From the NCBI RefSeq assembly GCF_020833685.1, contig NZ_JACKZY010000005.1:223753-287752 (forward strand): a stretch of 64,000 nt of DNA, in the 5' to 3' direction. The notes under the pieces were generated by a model, which had not been told where the DNA came from, did no database searches, and saw only the letters and a list, made by a program, of their open reading frames with translations. This stretch comes from Nitratireductor sp. B36. GTDB taxonomy: Bacteria > Pseudomonadota > Alphaproteobacteria > Rhizobiales > Rhizobiaceae. Position 1 is the stretch's first letter. Each line of letters starts with the position of its first letter. The position numbers and the translations under genes were made by a program. Below are positions 16,894 to 25,260 of the stretch, piece by piece.

Positions 16894-18357
16894 GTGATGG
16901 CGCAGCGTCTTAACCGCTCCAGTCTTTCGCATCTGGCCGGCGCCATTCAGGGTCCGGCCTACGATCCAACCCAATTGGTCCCGGGCATCGTGCATATCGG
17001 CATCGGGGCGTTTCACCGCGCCCACCAGGCCGCCTATGTGGATGCCTGTCTCGCGGAGGGAGATGCCAGTTGGGGCATTGTCGGTGTCTCCCTCCGCAGT
17101 TCCGCCATGCGCGACGCCCTCGCCCCGCAGGACTTTCTCTACACACTTGCACAGCGTGACGGTTCCGGTGAAACGCTGAAGGTCATCGGGTCCGTGATGA
17201 AGGTGCTGGTGGCGCCGGAGGACCCGCAGGCCGTTCTGACCGCCATGAGCAGTCCGCAGACGCGGATTGTGACGCTGACTGTGACGGAGAAGGCCTATCC
17301 GCGGAATGCGGACGGCACGCTGGATGTGCAGGATCGCACAGTGGCGGCGGACCTTGCCAACCCCGACCGGCCGACCGGCATACTGGGTTTTCTGACAGAA
17401 GCCCTCGCCCGAAGAACGGCTGACGGCATCCCTCCCTTTACTGTCCTTTCATGCGATAACCTGCCCGCCAACGGCAAAACGCTACACGGGCTGGTGATCG
17501 AATTTGCGGCCCTGCGCGATCCCGAACTGGGCCATTACATCGAGCAGAATGTTGCTTTCCCTTCGAGCATGGTGGACCGCATCGTTCCGGCGACCACCGA
17601 TGACGACCGCGAACGGGTTTCGCAGGCGCTCGGCGTTGACGACGCATGGCCCGTGGTGACAGAACCCTTCATGCAATGGGTGGTGGAAGACAATTTCCCG
17701 ATGGGCAGGCCCGCCTGGGAAGGCCATGGCGTCGAGATGGTGGCCGATGTCGCCCCTTTCGAGGAGATGAAGCTTCGGCTTCTGAACGGCGCGCACTCAG
17801 CCATCGCCTATGCGGGACAGCTGCTCGGGCACGAGACGGTGGCGGATGCTTTTGCCGATCCGTTGATCCATGGGTTCGTGAAGGGGCTCTGGCGGGAATC
17901 TGCCCGGACACTTTCCGGCGACGCCGGCCTGAAGCCGGACGAATACATGGCGCGGCTTGCAGACCGCTTCGCCAATCCGGCGCTGCGCCATCGCACGGCG
18001 CAGATTGCCAATGACGGTTCGCAGAAACTGCCGCAGCGCTTCATTAATCCGCTGCTGGAGCGGCTCGATGCGGGCGAAGATGCACCGCATCTCGCAGCCG
18101 GTGTTGCACTCTGGATTGCAGCGCTCGCAAACAGAAGCGAGCCGCCGGCCTTTACCGATCCGCTGGATGAGGCGCTGAAAGCGGCCATCGCAAACACGAC
18201 CAGTCCCGCCGACACTGTCGCCGCCGTCCTTCAGGCTGCCCGTTTCGACAGGGTCGACCGATACCTGCCTGCCGTCCTCGAAGCCTATCAGCGCATCTCG
18301 GATCATGGCGTTTCGGCGACCCTTGCCCATTACGCTCGAGGAGACATTACCCAATGA
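16894..18357 (+). CDS. uxuB: Mannitol dehydrogenase-family protein, probable fructuronate reductase (UxuB-like)
   Basis: A 487-residue long-chain polyol dehydrogenase. N-terminal NAD-binding VHIGIGAFHRAHQAAYVD, then TLTVTEKAYPRN, PFTVLSCDNLPANGK and FPSSMVDRIVPATT, which are typical of the family, with the C-terminal KLRLLNGAHSAIAY helix region. Because it is followed with 4-nt overlap by mannonate dehydratase, the likely reaction is D-fructuronate to D-mannonate and not mannitol oxidation. Start is GTG at 16894, with ATG at the next codon. Length equals that of UxuB. Confidence 0.9.
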   Translation: MMAQRLNRSSLSHLAGAIQGPAYDPTQLVPGIVHIGIGAFHRAHQAAYVDACLAEGDASWGIVGVSLRSSAMRDALAPQDFLYTLAQRDGSGETLKVIGSVMKVLVAPEDPQAVLTAMSSPQTRIVTLTVTEKAYPRNADGTLDVQDRTVAADLANPDRPTGILGFLTEALARRTADGIPPFTVLSCDNLPANGKTLHGLVIEFAALRDPELGHYIEQNVAFPSSMVDRIVPATTDDDRERVSQALGVDDAWPVVTEPFMQWVVEDNFPMGRPAWEGHGVEMVADVAPFEEMKLRLLNGAHSAIAYAGQLLGHETVADAFADPLIHGFVKGLWRESARTLSGDAGLKPDEYMARLADRFANPALRHRTAQIANDGSQKLPQRFINPLLERLDAGEDAPHLAAGVALWIAALANRSEPPAFTDPLDEALKAAIANTTSPADTVAAVLQAARFDRVDRYLPAVLEAYQRISDHGVSATLAHYARGDITQ

Positions 18358-19514
18358 AAGAGACCTGGCGGTGGTTCGGTCCGGACGATCCGGTGACGCT
18401 CGCCCATGTGCGGCAGGCGGGTGCGACAGGCATTGTCACCGCCCTGCACCACCTCAATGACGGCCGCGCCTGGCCGCAGGACGAGATCGACAAGCGCAGG
18501 CAAGAAATCGAACAGGCCGGCCTTGAATGGTCGGTCGTCGAAAGCGTGATCGTGCATGAGCATGTCAAAACGCGCAGCGGCGACTTTCGCGCCCTGATCG
18601 ACAATTACAAGACCTCGATCCGCAATGTGGCCCGCGCCGGGGTGCGCACCATCTGCTACAATTTCATGGCCATCACCGACTGGACGCGCACGGATCTCGA
18701 CTATCCGATGCCGCATGGCGGGACGGCGCTGCGCTTCGATGCAATCGAGTTCTGCGTTTACGATGTCTTTATCCTGGCGCGTCCGGGCGCCGAGGCGGAC
18801 CACCCGACCGAGCGGGTGGAGGCCGCGCGCGAGCGCCTGAAGAAGATGAGCGAAAGCGATCTGGCGCGGCTGGAGCGCAATCTCATCGAATGGGTGCCGG
18901 CCCGCGAATTCGTCTATGACCGCGAGAGCTTCCGGCGCATGCTGGATACCTATCGCGACATCTCGGCCGATGGCCTGCGCGAAAATCTGGCAGAGTTCCA
19001 CCGGGAGATCATGCCGGTGGCGGAGGAGGAAGGCGTGGTGATGGCGATCCATCCCGACGATCCACCGTTCCCGCTGTTCGGCCTGCCGCGCATCGTTTCC
19101 ACGCATGACGACCTGAAGGCATTGCTCGAGGCTGTCCCCTCAGAGGCAAACGGACTGACATTCTGCACCGGCTCGCTCGGCGCGAACCCGGCAAACGACC
19201 TTCCGGCCATGGCGAAAGCTCTCGGGCCCCATATTCACTTCGCGCATCTGCGCAACGTGAAGCGGGAGCGGTGCGGCTCTTTCCATGAGGCCGAGCATCT
19301 GGAAGGCGACACGGACATGATTGCCGTGGTGGCTGCCCTGATGAATGAAGAGAGGCGACGTGGCGGGCAGATACCCATGCGTCCCGACCATGGGCACGCG
19401 ATACTGGACGATCTCGGCAAACGGGTGAACCCGGGCTATTCGGGTATCGGCAGGCTGAAAGGGCTGGCCGAACTGCGCGGCGTGATGCGGACACTTGAGT
19501 ACGTGCGTACGTGA
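18354..19514 (+). CDS. uxuA: Mannonate dehydratase
   Basis: A 386-residue UxuA-type mannonate dehydratase (D-mannonate to 2-keto-3-deoxygluconate). Characteristic stretches: MKETWRWFGPDDPVTLAHVRQAG, YNFMAITDWTRTDLDYPMPHG, GLTFCTGSLGA (metal Cys), HIHFAHLRNVKR (metal His) and MRPDHGHAILDD (Asp/His). Length is normal. It is the last gene of the operon. No uronate isomerase (UxaC) or KDG kinase is encoded here, so upstream and downstream steps must be elsewhere. Confidence 0.95.
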   Translation: MKETWRWFGPDDPVTLAHVRQAGATGIVTALHHLNDGRAWPQDEIDKRRQEIEQAGLEWSVVESVIVHEHVKTRSGDFRALIDNYKTSIRNVARAGVRTICYNFMAITDWTRTDLDYPMPHGGTALRFDAIEFCVYDVFILARPGAEADHPTERVEAARERLKKMSESDLARLERNLIEWVPAREFVYDRESFRRMLDTYRDISADGLRENLAEFHREIMPVAEEEGVVMAIHPDDPPFPLFGLPRIVSTHDDLKALLEAVPSEANGLTFCTGSLGANPANDLPAMAKALGPHIHFAHLRNVKRERCGSFHEAEHLEGDTDMIAVVAALMNEERRRGGQIPMRPDHGHAILDDLGKRVNPGYSGIGRLKGLAELRGVMRTLEYVRT

Positions 19515-19570
19515 CACTGATGGCTTCCCGCGCCGCAAGCACGCTACGGATTCTCTACAAAAAGGAACCA

Positions 19571-19598
19571 CCCGCATCCGCGATAGAACGGATGCGGG
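19571..19598. terminator. Stem-loop between convergent uxuA and ABC permease genes
   Basis: CCCGCATCCG (19571-19580), 8-nt loop, CGGATGCGGG (19589-19598): a perfect 10-bp stem centred in the 117-bp gap between two convergent operons. There is no strong T-tract on the plus side; on the minus side a short run of T (the plus-strand AAA near 19559) follows. Probably a bidirectional terminator. Confidence 0.65.
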
Positions 19599-19631
19599 CG
19601 GTCTCAGGAACCGAAACCTGACGTAAAAACC

Positions 19632-20465
19632 CTAGCGCCTCCAGCGCACAAAATAGCGCTCAAGCAGTGTCACGAAGCCGAACACCGAGAGCCCCATCAG
19701 GCTGAGCAGTAGGATCTGTGCGAAAACACGGCCAACGCGCAGCTGGCTTGCCGCGACACGAACCAGTTCACCCAGGCCTTCACCGCCACCCATATATTCG
19801 CCGACGACAACGCCGATCACACTCCACACGGCCGCCAGTTTGAGACCGGCGAAGATGTAGGGCGTCGCATAGGGCATCTGCAGCTTGATGAGCGTCTGCC
19901 AGCGGTTTGCCTCAAGAGACTTGAACAGCATCGACATGTTGCTGTCGGTTGCCGCCAGACCCGCCGCCGTGTTGATCGTCACGGGGAAGAACGAGATGAA
20001 CGCGGCCATCATGATCTTCGATTCGATGCCAAATCCGAACCACGCGACGAACAGCGGCGCGAAGGCGACCTTCGGCATGGTGTTGATCGCCACCACATAG
20101 GGCATGATTGCCTTGCGGCCGAACGTGGTCGCGCCGATGATCATACCGAGCGTGAGACCGATGGCCGAAGCCAGCAGGAAGCCGAAGACAACCTCGACCA
20201 GCGTGATCCATGTGGCATGGGCCACATAACCGCCAGTGAACAGGTTGTTGAGCGTGAAGATGAGATCCTGCAGAACCTGATAGGGTCCCGGCAGAACCAG
20301 CTGCGAGATGCCGCTATAGGTGACGGCCATGTGCCACACAGTGACAACGGCCGCACCGAACAGCAGCACGAGCAGCCATTGCGGCGTGCGCTCGATCAGC
20401 GTCTTGCGCTCATTTTCGGCAAGCGCGATCAGCACCTCGGGATCGACAGTTTGCTGGTCAGTCAT
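19632..20465 (-). CDS. ABC permease, NitT/TauT (SsuC-like) type
   Basis: A 277-residue permease of the nitrate/sulfonate/taurine group. Six membrane segments are predicted; the family EAA-like loop reads SLEANRWQTLIKLQMPYATPYIFAGLKLA and the ending VGVVVGEYMGGGEGLGELV is typical. The start MTDQQTVDPEVLIAL at 20465 gives an 8-nt overlap with the ATPase gene; an in-frame extension to 20516 would overlap it much more. It is the last gene of the fahA-binding protein-ATPase-permease operon. Confidence 0.92.
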   Translation of the reverse strand: MTDQQTVDPEVLIALAENERKTLIERTPQWLLVLLFGAAVVTVWHMAVTYSGISQLVLPGPYQVLQDLIFTLNNLFTGGYVAHATWITLVEVVFGFLLASAIGLTLGMIIGATTFGRKAIMPYVVAINTMPKVAFAPLFVAWFGFGIESKIMMAAFISFFPVTINTAAGLAATDSNMSMLFKSLEANRWQTLIKLQMPYATPYIFAGLKLAAVWSVIGVVVGEYMGGGEGLGELVRVAASQLRVGRVFAQILLLSLMGLSVFGFVTLLERYFVRWRR

Positions 20466-21276
20466 GGCTGGCCCCCTCTCCGCTTCCGAACAACAGGTCG
20501 TGAATTTCGCGGACATATTCGTTGAAGCGGTTGCCGGTGATCATGTCGGGCGTACGCGGACGCGGCAGATCGATGTCGATGCGCTTGACGATCCGGCCCG
20601 GTCGCGGCGACATCACGAAGACGGAATCCGCCAGGAAGATCGCTTCCTGGATGGAGTGCGTAACGATGATGGCCGTGGCCTCGCGCGAGCGACAGATCCG
20701 TTCGAACTCCACATTCATCTGCTCGCGTGTAAATTCATCGAGCGCGCCGAACGGTTCGTCCAGGAGAAGGATTTCTGGCTGGGTCACCAGCATCCGGCAG
20801 ATGGCCGCGCGCTGCGCCATGCCGCCGGAAAGCTCCGATGGCACCGCACTGGCAAATTCGGCAAGCCCCGCCATCTCGAGAAGCTGCGTAGCGCGTTCGC
20901 GCGCAGCGTTCGCTGCTTTTCGCCCCTCGCGGATTTCGATGGGAAGCAGCACGTTTTCCATCACGCTGCGCCAGGGCAGAAGCGTGGGCTGCTGGAACAT
21001 GATGCCGATATGCTCATTCGGCCCGGTCAGAGCCTCGCCTCTGAGCGTGATTTCTCCGCCCGTCGGCGGGATCAGGCCGGCAATCATCTTCAGAACAGTC
21101 GACTTGCCACACCCACTCGCGCCGACGAGAGAGGCCATTTGGCCCCTCTCCAGCTCAAACGACACATCCTTGGCGGCATGGATGATGTCAGCCTGGCCTG
21201 ATCGTGCGCGGCGGTAATGCTTGTTCACATTATCAAGACGAAGGATCGCGTCCCCGTCCGACCGCACATCATGCAT
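20458..21276 (-). CDS. ABC ATPase, NitT/TauT (SsuB-like) type
   Basis: A 272-residue single-cassette ATPase: Walker A GASGCGKST, Q-loop IMFQQPTLLPWRSVMENVL, signature LSGGMAQRAAICRML, Walker B ILLLDEPFGALDE and H-loop IIVTHSIQEAIFLADSV. The preferred start is the ATG at 21276, which has GGAGG at good spacing; the GTG one codon earlier (21279) also overlaps the upstream stop. It energises the permease at 19632. Confidence 0.94.
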   Translation of the reverse strand: MHDVRSDGDAILRLDNVNKHYRRARSGQADIIHAAKDVSFELERGQMASLVGASGCGKSTVLKMIAGLIPPTGGEITLRGEALTGPNEHIGIMFQQPTLLPWRSVMENVLLPIEIREGRKAANAARERATQLLEMAGLAEFASAVPSELSGGMAQRAAICRMLVTQPEILLLDEPFGALDEFTREQMNVEFERICRSREATAIIVTHSIQEAIFLADSVFVMSPRPGRIVKRIDIDLPRPRTPDMITGNRFNEYVREIHDLLFGSGEGASHD

Positions 21277-22304
21277 CACTTGGCCTCCAGGTTTTCGACG
21301 AACTCATTGGTATAGACGACTGACAGATCTTCGATCGCCTTATCGAGCTCTCCCGTTTCGAGCAGGCTCTTGTGCCATGCGTTCCAGCCGCTCTCCGGCA
21401 GGTAGCCGAGCGTGTTGTCGCCGATGGGCGCATATTGCTGGTTCACGGTGTCGAGAAGAGCACGCGCATATTCACGACGTTCCACTTCCTGCGGATTGTA
21501 GGTCTCGCCGTCTTCGAGAACGCCTTCCGGGTTTTCCATGCCCCATTTGGTTGCCTTGTGGATCGCCTTGGCGAAGCCGGCCACCATCTCCGGGTTGTCA
21601 CGATAGATCTCGCCCCGAACAGCCAGACCATTGCCGAACAGGTCGAGGCCCTCAGGCGTGAGGTCGACCACGTCGACGCCACGGTCCTTCAGCACCGCGA
21701 TGCCTGTGAAGGATGCCGCAAAAGCGTGGATCGTGTCGCGATCAAACGCCGTTACAGCCATGCCTTCCTGGCCGATGGTCACGAATTTGTATTCGTCGGG
21801 CTGGACGCCTACGGATGCAAGCGCGCTTCGGGCAAAGGACACTTCCGCGCCATCGGCCGTGGAGACGCCGATCTGCTTGCCACGCAGACCTTCTGCGCTG
21901 TCGATACCGTCATTGCGGTCACCGGCAAGCACGAACAGGCCGCGCGAGAAGAGATTGTAGAAGAATTTTACGTCAGCACCGCGCGCAACGGCATTGAGCA
22001 CCGGGCCGGGTCCAGGCGCGCCGAACTCGGCACGGCCGGCTTCCATAGCCTGAAGAACGGCGCCCGAACCATCCAGGCTCTTGATCGTGACTTCAAGGCC
22101 TTCTTCCTTGAAGAAGCCACGCTGCTGCGCGACGATCATCGGATACCAGGCCATCGCGGAAGAGCCCGGCAGAACCACCGTGACCTGCTTCAGCTCCTGG
22201 GCCATGGCGACCCCGCCTGTGATTGCGAGCGCTGCAGCCGCCACGCCCATGTGGCGCATCCAGCGCGATGCCTTCTGTGCCATTGTCTTGCAGTCGTTAA
22301 ACAT
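21276..22304 (-). CDS. ABC binding protein, NMT1/THI5-like (NitT/TauT family)
   Basis: A 342-residue periplasmic receptor. The start MFNDCKTMAQKASRW at 22304 follows AGGGAGGA; the signal peptide's hydrophobic core is VAAAALAITGGVAMAQ with cleavage near AMAQ. The mature protein has the family elements PMIVAQQRGFFKEEGLEVTIK, GAPGPGPVLNAVARGADVKFF and GKQIGVSTADGAEVSFAR. Families of this type bind nitrate, sulfonates, aromatic acids or pyrimidine precursors. The fumarylacetoacetase gene 19 bp upstream points to a compound whose breakdown yields an acylpyruvate-type intermediate; that is inference. Confidence 0.92.
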   Translation of the reverse strand: MFNDCKTMAQKASRWMRHMGVAAAALAITGGVAMAQELKQVTVVLPGSSAMAWYPMIVAQQRGFFKEEGLEVTIKSLDGSGAVLQAMEAGRAEFGAPGPGPVLNAVARGADVKFFYNLFSRGLFVLAGDRNDGIDSAEGLRGKQIGVSTADGAEVSFARSALASVGVQPDEYKFVTIGQEGMAVTAFDRDTIHAFAASFTGIAVLKDRGVDVVDLTPEGLDLFGNGLAVRGEIYRDNPEMVAGFAKAIHKATKWGMENPEGVLEDGETYNPQEVERREYARALLDTVNQQYAPIGDNTLGYLPESGWNAWHKSLLETGELDKAIEDLSVVYTNEFVENLEAK

Positions 22305-22323
22305 TCGGTCCTCCCTGTTTTGC

Positions 22324-23649
22324 CTACGACCAGTCAGATGCCGGGAGCACGGCTCCACGGCACTCGCCAAAGCCAATTGCCCGGAAACCCTCCCGTTCGC
22401 ATCGGCCTTCGAGTACGATTTCATCCCCGTCCTGCAGAAAGCTGCGGCTCTCTCCATTGCCCAGATCCAGGGGCTCCGCGCCGCGGCGCGTCAGCTCGAG
22501 CAGACAGCCCTGCGATCCCGGCGTTTCACCGGAGATCGTGCCGCTGGCGATCAGATCGCCCGGCAGTACCGGACAGCCATTGGACATGTGGTGCGTGATC
22601 ATCTGGGCGAAGGTCCAGTAGAGCCCCGCCGCGTTGGCGCGCGTCACGGTGAGCGGCGCCTCGCCCTTTTTCCGCATCGCCGCGCTTTGAAGATGCACGG
22701 TCAAATCGACGTTCAGAGCGCCGCCCCCGGCTTCGTCCTTATCGGCGAGATAGTCGAGCAGCGCCGGATCGTCGGCCAGCCTCTCGCGCGCGGCCACCCG
22801 GAAAGGAGCCAGCGCATCCATCGTCACCACCCAGGGCGAGATGGTCGTTGCAAAGCTCTTGGAGAGGAACGGTCCAAGCGGCTGGTATTCCCATGCCTGA
22901 ATGTCGCGCGCGCTCCAGTCATTGACGAGGCACACGCCAAACAGCCGTTCGCGCGCTTCTGGCAGAGGGTGCACGCCGGTGTCATTTTTGCCGCCGCCGA
23001 TGAACGCGCCCAGCTCCAGCTCGTAATCGAGCATACGGCTCGGTGCGAACACGATGTCGCCATCCACGCGGATCTGACCGTTGGGGCGGCGCACCGGCGA
23101 GTTCGAAACAACGATGGACGACGCGCGTCCGTGATAGCCGACCGGCAGGCTCTTGAAGTTCGGAAGCAATGGATTGTCTGGCCGAAACAGCCTGCCAACA
23201 TTGGTGGCGTGCTCGACCGAGCAGTAGAAATCCGTGTAGTCGCCGATCCGCGCCGGTATGCGCATCTCAAGGCTTTCAATCGGCAGAAGGAAACCCTCGA
23301 TGCTCGACTGCATCTCGGAGCCGGCACGCAGGGCGCGATGCAGCCACAGACGCAGCGCGCGCCATTCCGCAGGCGAGCGCGCCATCAGCGCATTCAGATC
23401 GTCACGACACAGAATGCTGCGTGCGTCTGCGCCAAAAAGCCGATCAAGCAGCCCTTCCTGGGCGCAGGCCGAGAGATTGAGCGCCTGATCGCCAATGGCA
23501 ACGACGATCACCGGCTTGGCCGCATCGCCCGCCGCAGCAACGCCATAGGGCAGGTTCTGCAGTGCGAAATCACAGGACACCCGATTGGCGCTGGAAACCC
23601 AGCTTTCCGTTTGGGGATCATGCGTTTCGTCGAGCATCCAGATTGTCAT
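22324..23649 (-). CDS. fahA: Fumarylacetoacetase (FAH family)
   Basis: A 441-residue fumarylacetoacetase-type hydrolase. It has the N-terminal SH3-like domain (to about residue 115) and the catalytic domain with DYTDFYCSVEHATNVG, LPVGYHGRASSIVVS (catalytic His region), DYELELGAFIGGG (metal Glu pair), LVNDWSARDIQAWEYQPLGPFLSKSF (metal Asp) and ASGTISGETPGSQG. Length fits the eukaryote-like bacterial FAH of tyrosine/homogentisate breakdown. The usual partners homogentisate dioxygenase and maleylacetoacetate isomerase are not nearby; it heads an ABC-importer operon instead and diverges from a GntR gene. Confidence 0.95.
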   Translation of the reverse strand: MTIWMLDETHDPQTESWVSSANRVSCDFALQNLPYGVAAAGDAAKPVIVVAIGDQALNLSACAQEGLLDRLFGADARSILCRDDLNALMARSPAEWRALRLWLHRALRAGSEMQSSIEGFLLPIESLEMRIPARIGDYTDFYCSVEHATNVGRLFRPDNPLLPNFKSLPVGYHGRASSIVVSNSPVRRPNGQIRVDGDIVFAPSRMLDYELELGAFIGGGKNDTGVHPLPEARERLFGVCLVNDWSARDIQAWEYQPLGPFLSKSFATTISPWVVTMDALAPFRVAARERLADDPALLDYLADKDEAGGGALNVDLTVHLQSAAMRKKGEAPLTVTRANAAGLYWTFAQMITHHMSNGCPVLPGDLIASGTISGETPGSQGCLLELTRRGAEPLDLGNGESRSFLQDGDEIVLEGRCEREGFRAIGFGECRGAVLPASDWS

Positions 23650-23679
23650 TGATTGTTGCGCCGATAAATAGTTACAAAG

Positions 23680-23691
23680 TTTGTATACAAA
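23680..23691. promoter_or_regulatory. Candidate GntR/FCD operator upstream of fahA
   Basis: Perfect 12-bp palindrome TTTGTATACAAA, 31 bp before the fahA start and in the region shared with the divergent GntR gene. A central GTATAC with TNG/CNA flanks is the usual form of operators for FadR/FCD-type GntR regulators. Confidence 0.72.
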
Positions 23692-23808
23692 GAAGCATCC
23701 AAATTAGGATACGTCAAGGGATGCAAATATGGGTTTGAAGGCCAATCGGTTTGTGGAATATTCATTCCGACGTGGCAGACCGGATTCCGCGCGCGGTTAA
23801 GGAGCAGT

Positions 23809-24666
23809 TTGAGCCGTATGAGCAAGTCTCGAGAGCAGCATTGCAAAAACGAAGCCTGGGTCATCGACGGACCGCTGCCGCGCGACCGCATGACACCTGC
23901 CAGCCAGGCATCGCCCTCCTGGTTGCAGCACCTGGAAGAGCGCGTTATCGCAGGCGGTGATTTCTGGCGACTTGCCGAGGAGTTGCGGCATGAAAAAACG
24001 CAATCAGAAGACCCGGCGAAAATTGCCGCACAAGCTATCCCCTTTGTCGACATCGTTTACGAGATGCTGCGAATTGCAATTCGCACCGGTGCCCTTGCTA
24101 CCGGCACACCTCTGATCGAAGCCGAGATCGGGGACGCGCTTGCCGTCAGCCGCACTCCGGTGCGCGAAGCTATGCAGCGGCTTTCTGCTGATGGCCTCCT
24201 CTCGCGGCGCAAGCGTGGCTGGGAAGTGCGTAAGCTCGATCTCGTCCAGATTCGGGAATCTTACGAGGTGCGCATGGCGCTGGAAGGTTTTGCCACCGCG
24301 CAGGCTGCCATTCGCGCAAGCGAAGAAGAGGTCGCATCGATCGTGGCTGCAACCACCGCCCGTTCAGAACTCGATTTCGACAATATCTCGGACCGTCTGA
24401 CATCGAACCGGGAGCTGCACGGGCTGATTTTCGCTGCGTCGGGCAACGAACGCCTGGTGAGTGCGATCAGGAAAAACATGCAGTACTATTTCGCCCACCG
24501 TTTCGCGCAATTCGTCTCTCGCGAAGAGGCCGCGCTTTTCCAACAGCAGCACGAGGCGATCGCCGATGCGATCGCAGTTCGAGATCCAGCGGAAGCCGAG
24601 CTGATTGCGCGCCAGCATGTGAAATCAACCTATCTGGCGTTCGAAAAGTTCTACAAGCTGCTCTGA
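23809..24666 (+). CDS. GntR-family regulator (FCD type) with a long N-terminal extension
   Basis: A 285-residue regulator. The winged HTH is at about residues 78-145 (IVYEMLRIAIRTGALATGTPLIEAEIGDALAVSRTPVREAMQ region) and the FCD ligand domain follows (ESYEVRMALEGFATAQAA, NRELHGLIFAASGNERL, HEAIADAIAVRDPAEAELIARQHV), with metal-binding His/Asp positions typical of FCD. The 77 residues before the HTH are unusual for the family and include a SWLQHLEERVIAGGDFWRLAEELR helix; an alternative start at 23890 would only remove 27 of them. It diverges from fahA and probably controls it through the GTATAC palindrome at 23680. Confidence 0.9.
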   Translation: MSRMSKSREQHCKNEAWVIDGPLPRDRMTPASQASPSWLQHLEERVIAGGDFWRLAEELRHEKTQSEDPAKIAAQAIPFVDIVYEMLRIAIRTGALATGTPLIEAEIGDALAVSRTPVREAMQRLSADGLLSRRKRGWEVRKLDLVQIRESYEVRMALEGFATAQAAIRASEEEVASIVAATTARSELDFDNISDRLTSNRELHGLIFAASGNERLVSAIRKNMQYYFAHRFAQFVSREEAALFQQQHEAIADAIAVRDPAEAELIARQHVKSTYLAFEKFYKLL

Positions 24667-24996
24667 AGGGTCAGCCTCGCCAGGAAAAAAGCCTCGGTGT
24701 GGGATTTCATTGCTCTTGCAGCCTGAATTCTGCTTCGGCGCATTCCAGTTGCCTGCCCGCACAGTTTTCACCAGAGGGGTTGTGTAGGGGCCCGTCGAGC
24801 GGATAGTCATGGTCCCGGGGGGCGGACATCAGGGGCCCGTCCGGGGTATCGGGGGCACTGCCCCTTTTGTCGCGTCCAAGCAAACGCTTCGGTTGTGGGA
24901 AATCGATATCTCCAGGTTGCATAATGCAATCCAGCGTAGTTTATTGCAACTTGCACGCGGCATTCACAGTGCAAGCTTTTTGGCGGTGGGGAACGG
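24667..24996. other. Gene-free stretch after gntR
   Basis: About 330 bases with no convincing gene. It holds an 11-bp direct repeat AGGGGCCCGTC (24786-24796 and 24831-24841) and a small GGGGC-ACT-GCCCC hairpin followed by TTTT (24852-24868), which could be a weak terminator on the plus strand. Confidence 0.4.
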
Positions 24997-25260
24997 GTGG
25001 ACACTCTCGCTTTTGACGATCCGGAACGGCAGCTTACTGAAAAGACAGCCAATAAAACCCGGCGCGCCGCCATGCCGGCGGAAGAGTTCTGCGCATGGCT
25101 GAAGCACGTAAATTTCAGCGAACGGCATGCAGCCAGAACCTTGCAGATATCCAGAACGACGGTCGCCAAATACCGGCAGGAGGGCGCGCCGGCACATATC
25201 GGCTTTGCCTGCGCGGCAATTGCCCTCGGCATGCCGATCTGGCAACGGGGTACGGAATAG
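24997..25260 (+). CDS. Small HTH-like DNA-binding protein, 87 aa
   Basis: GTG-started frame of 87 residues. The segment FSERHAARTLQISRTTVAKYRQEGAP (about residues 40-65) reads as a helix-turn-helix: AARTLQIS recognition-turn followed by TTVAKYR. The N-terminus is acidic and disordered-looking. It resembles short uncharacterised HTH proteins of alphaproteobacteria and not a complete regulator. No operon partner is evident. A G-rich segment precedes the GTG as a possible ribosome-binding site. Confidence 0.55.
   Translation: MDTLAFDDPERQLTEKTANKTRRAAMPAEEFCAWLKHVNFSERHAARTLQISRTTVAKYRQEGAPAHIGFACAAIALGMPIWQRGTE

Noticed and set aside
22081..23652. Open frame of 523 codons on the plus strand opposite fahA
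   Set aside because: Antisense to a textbook fumarylacetoacetase and the start of the binding-protein gene.
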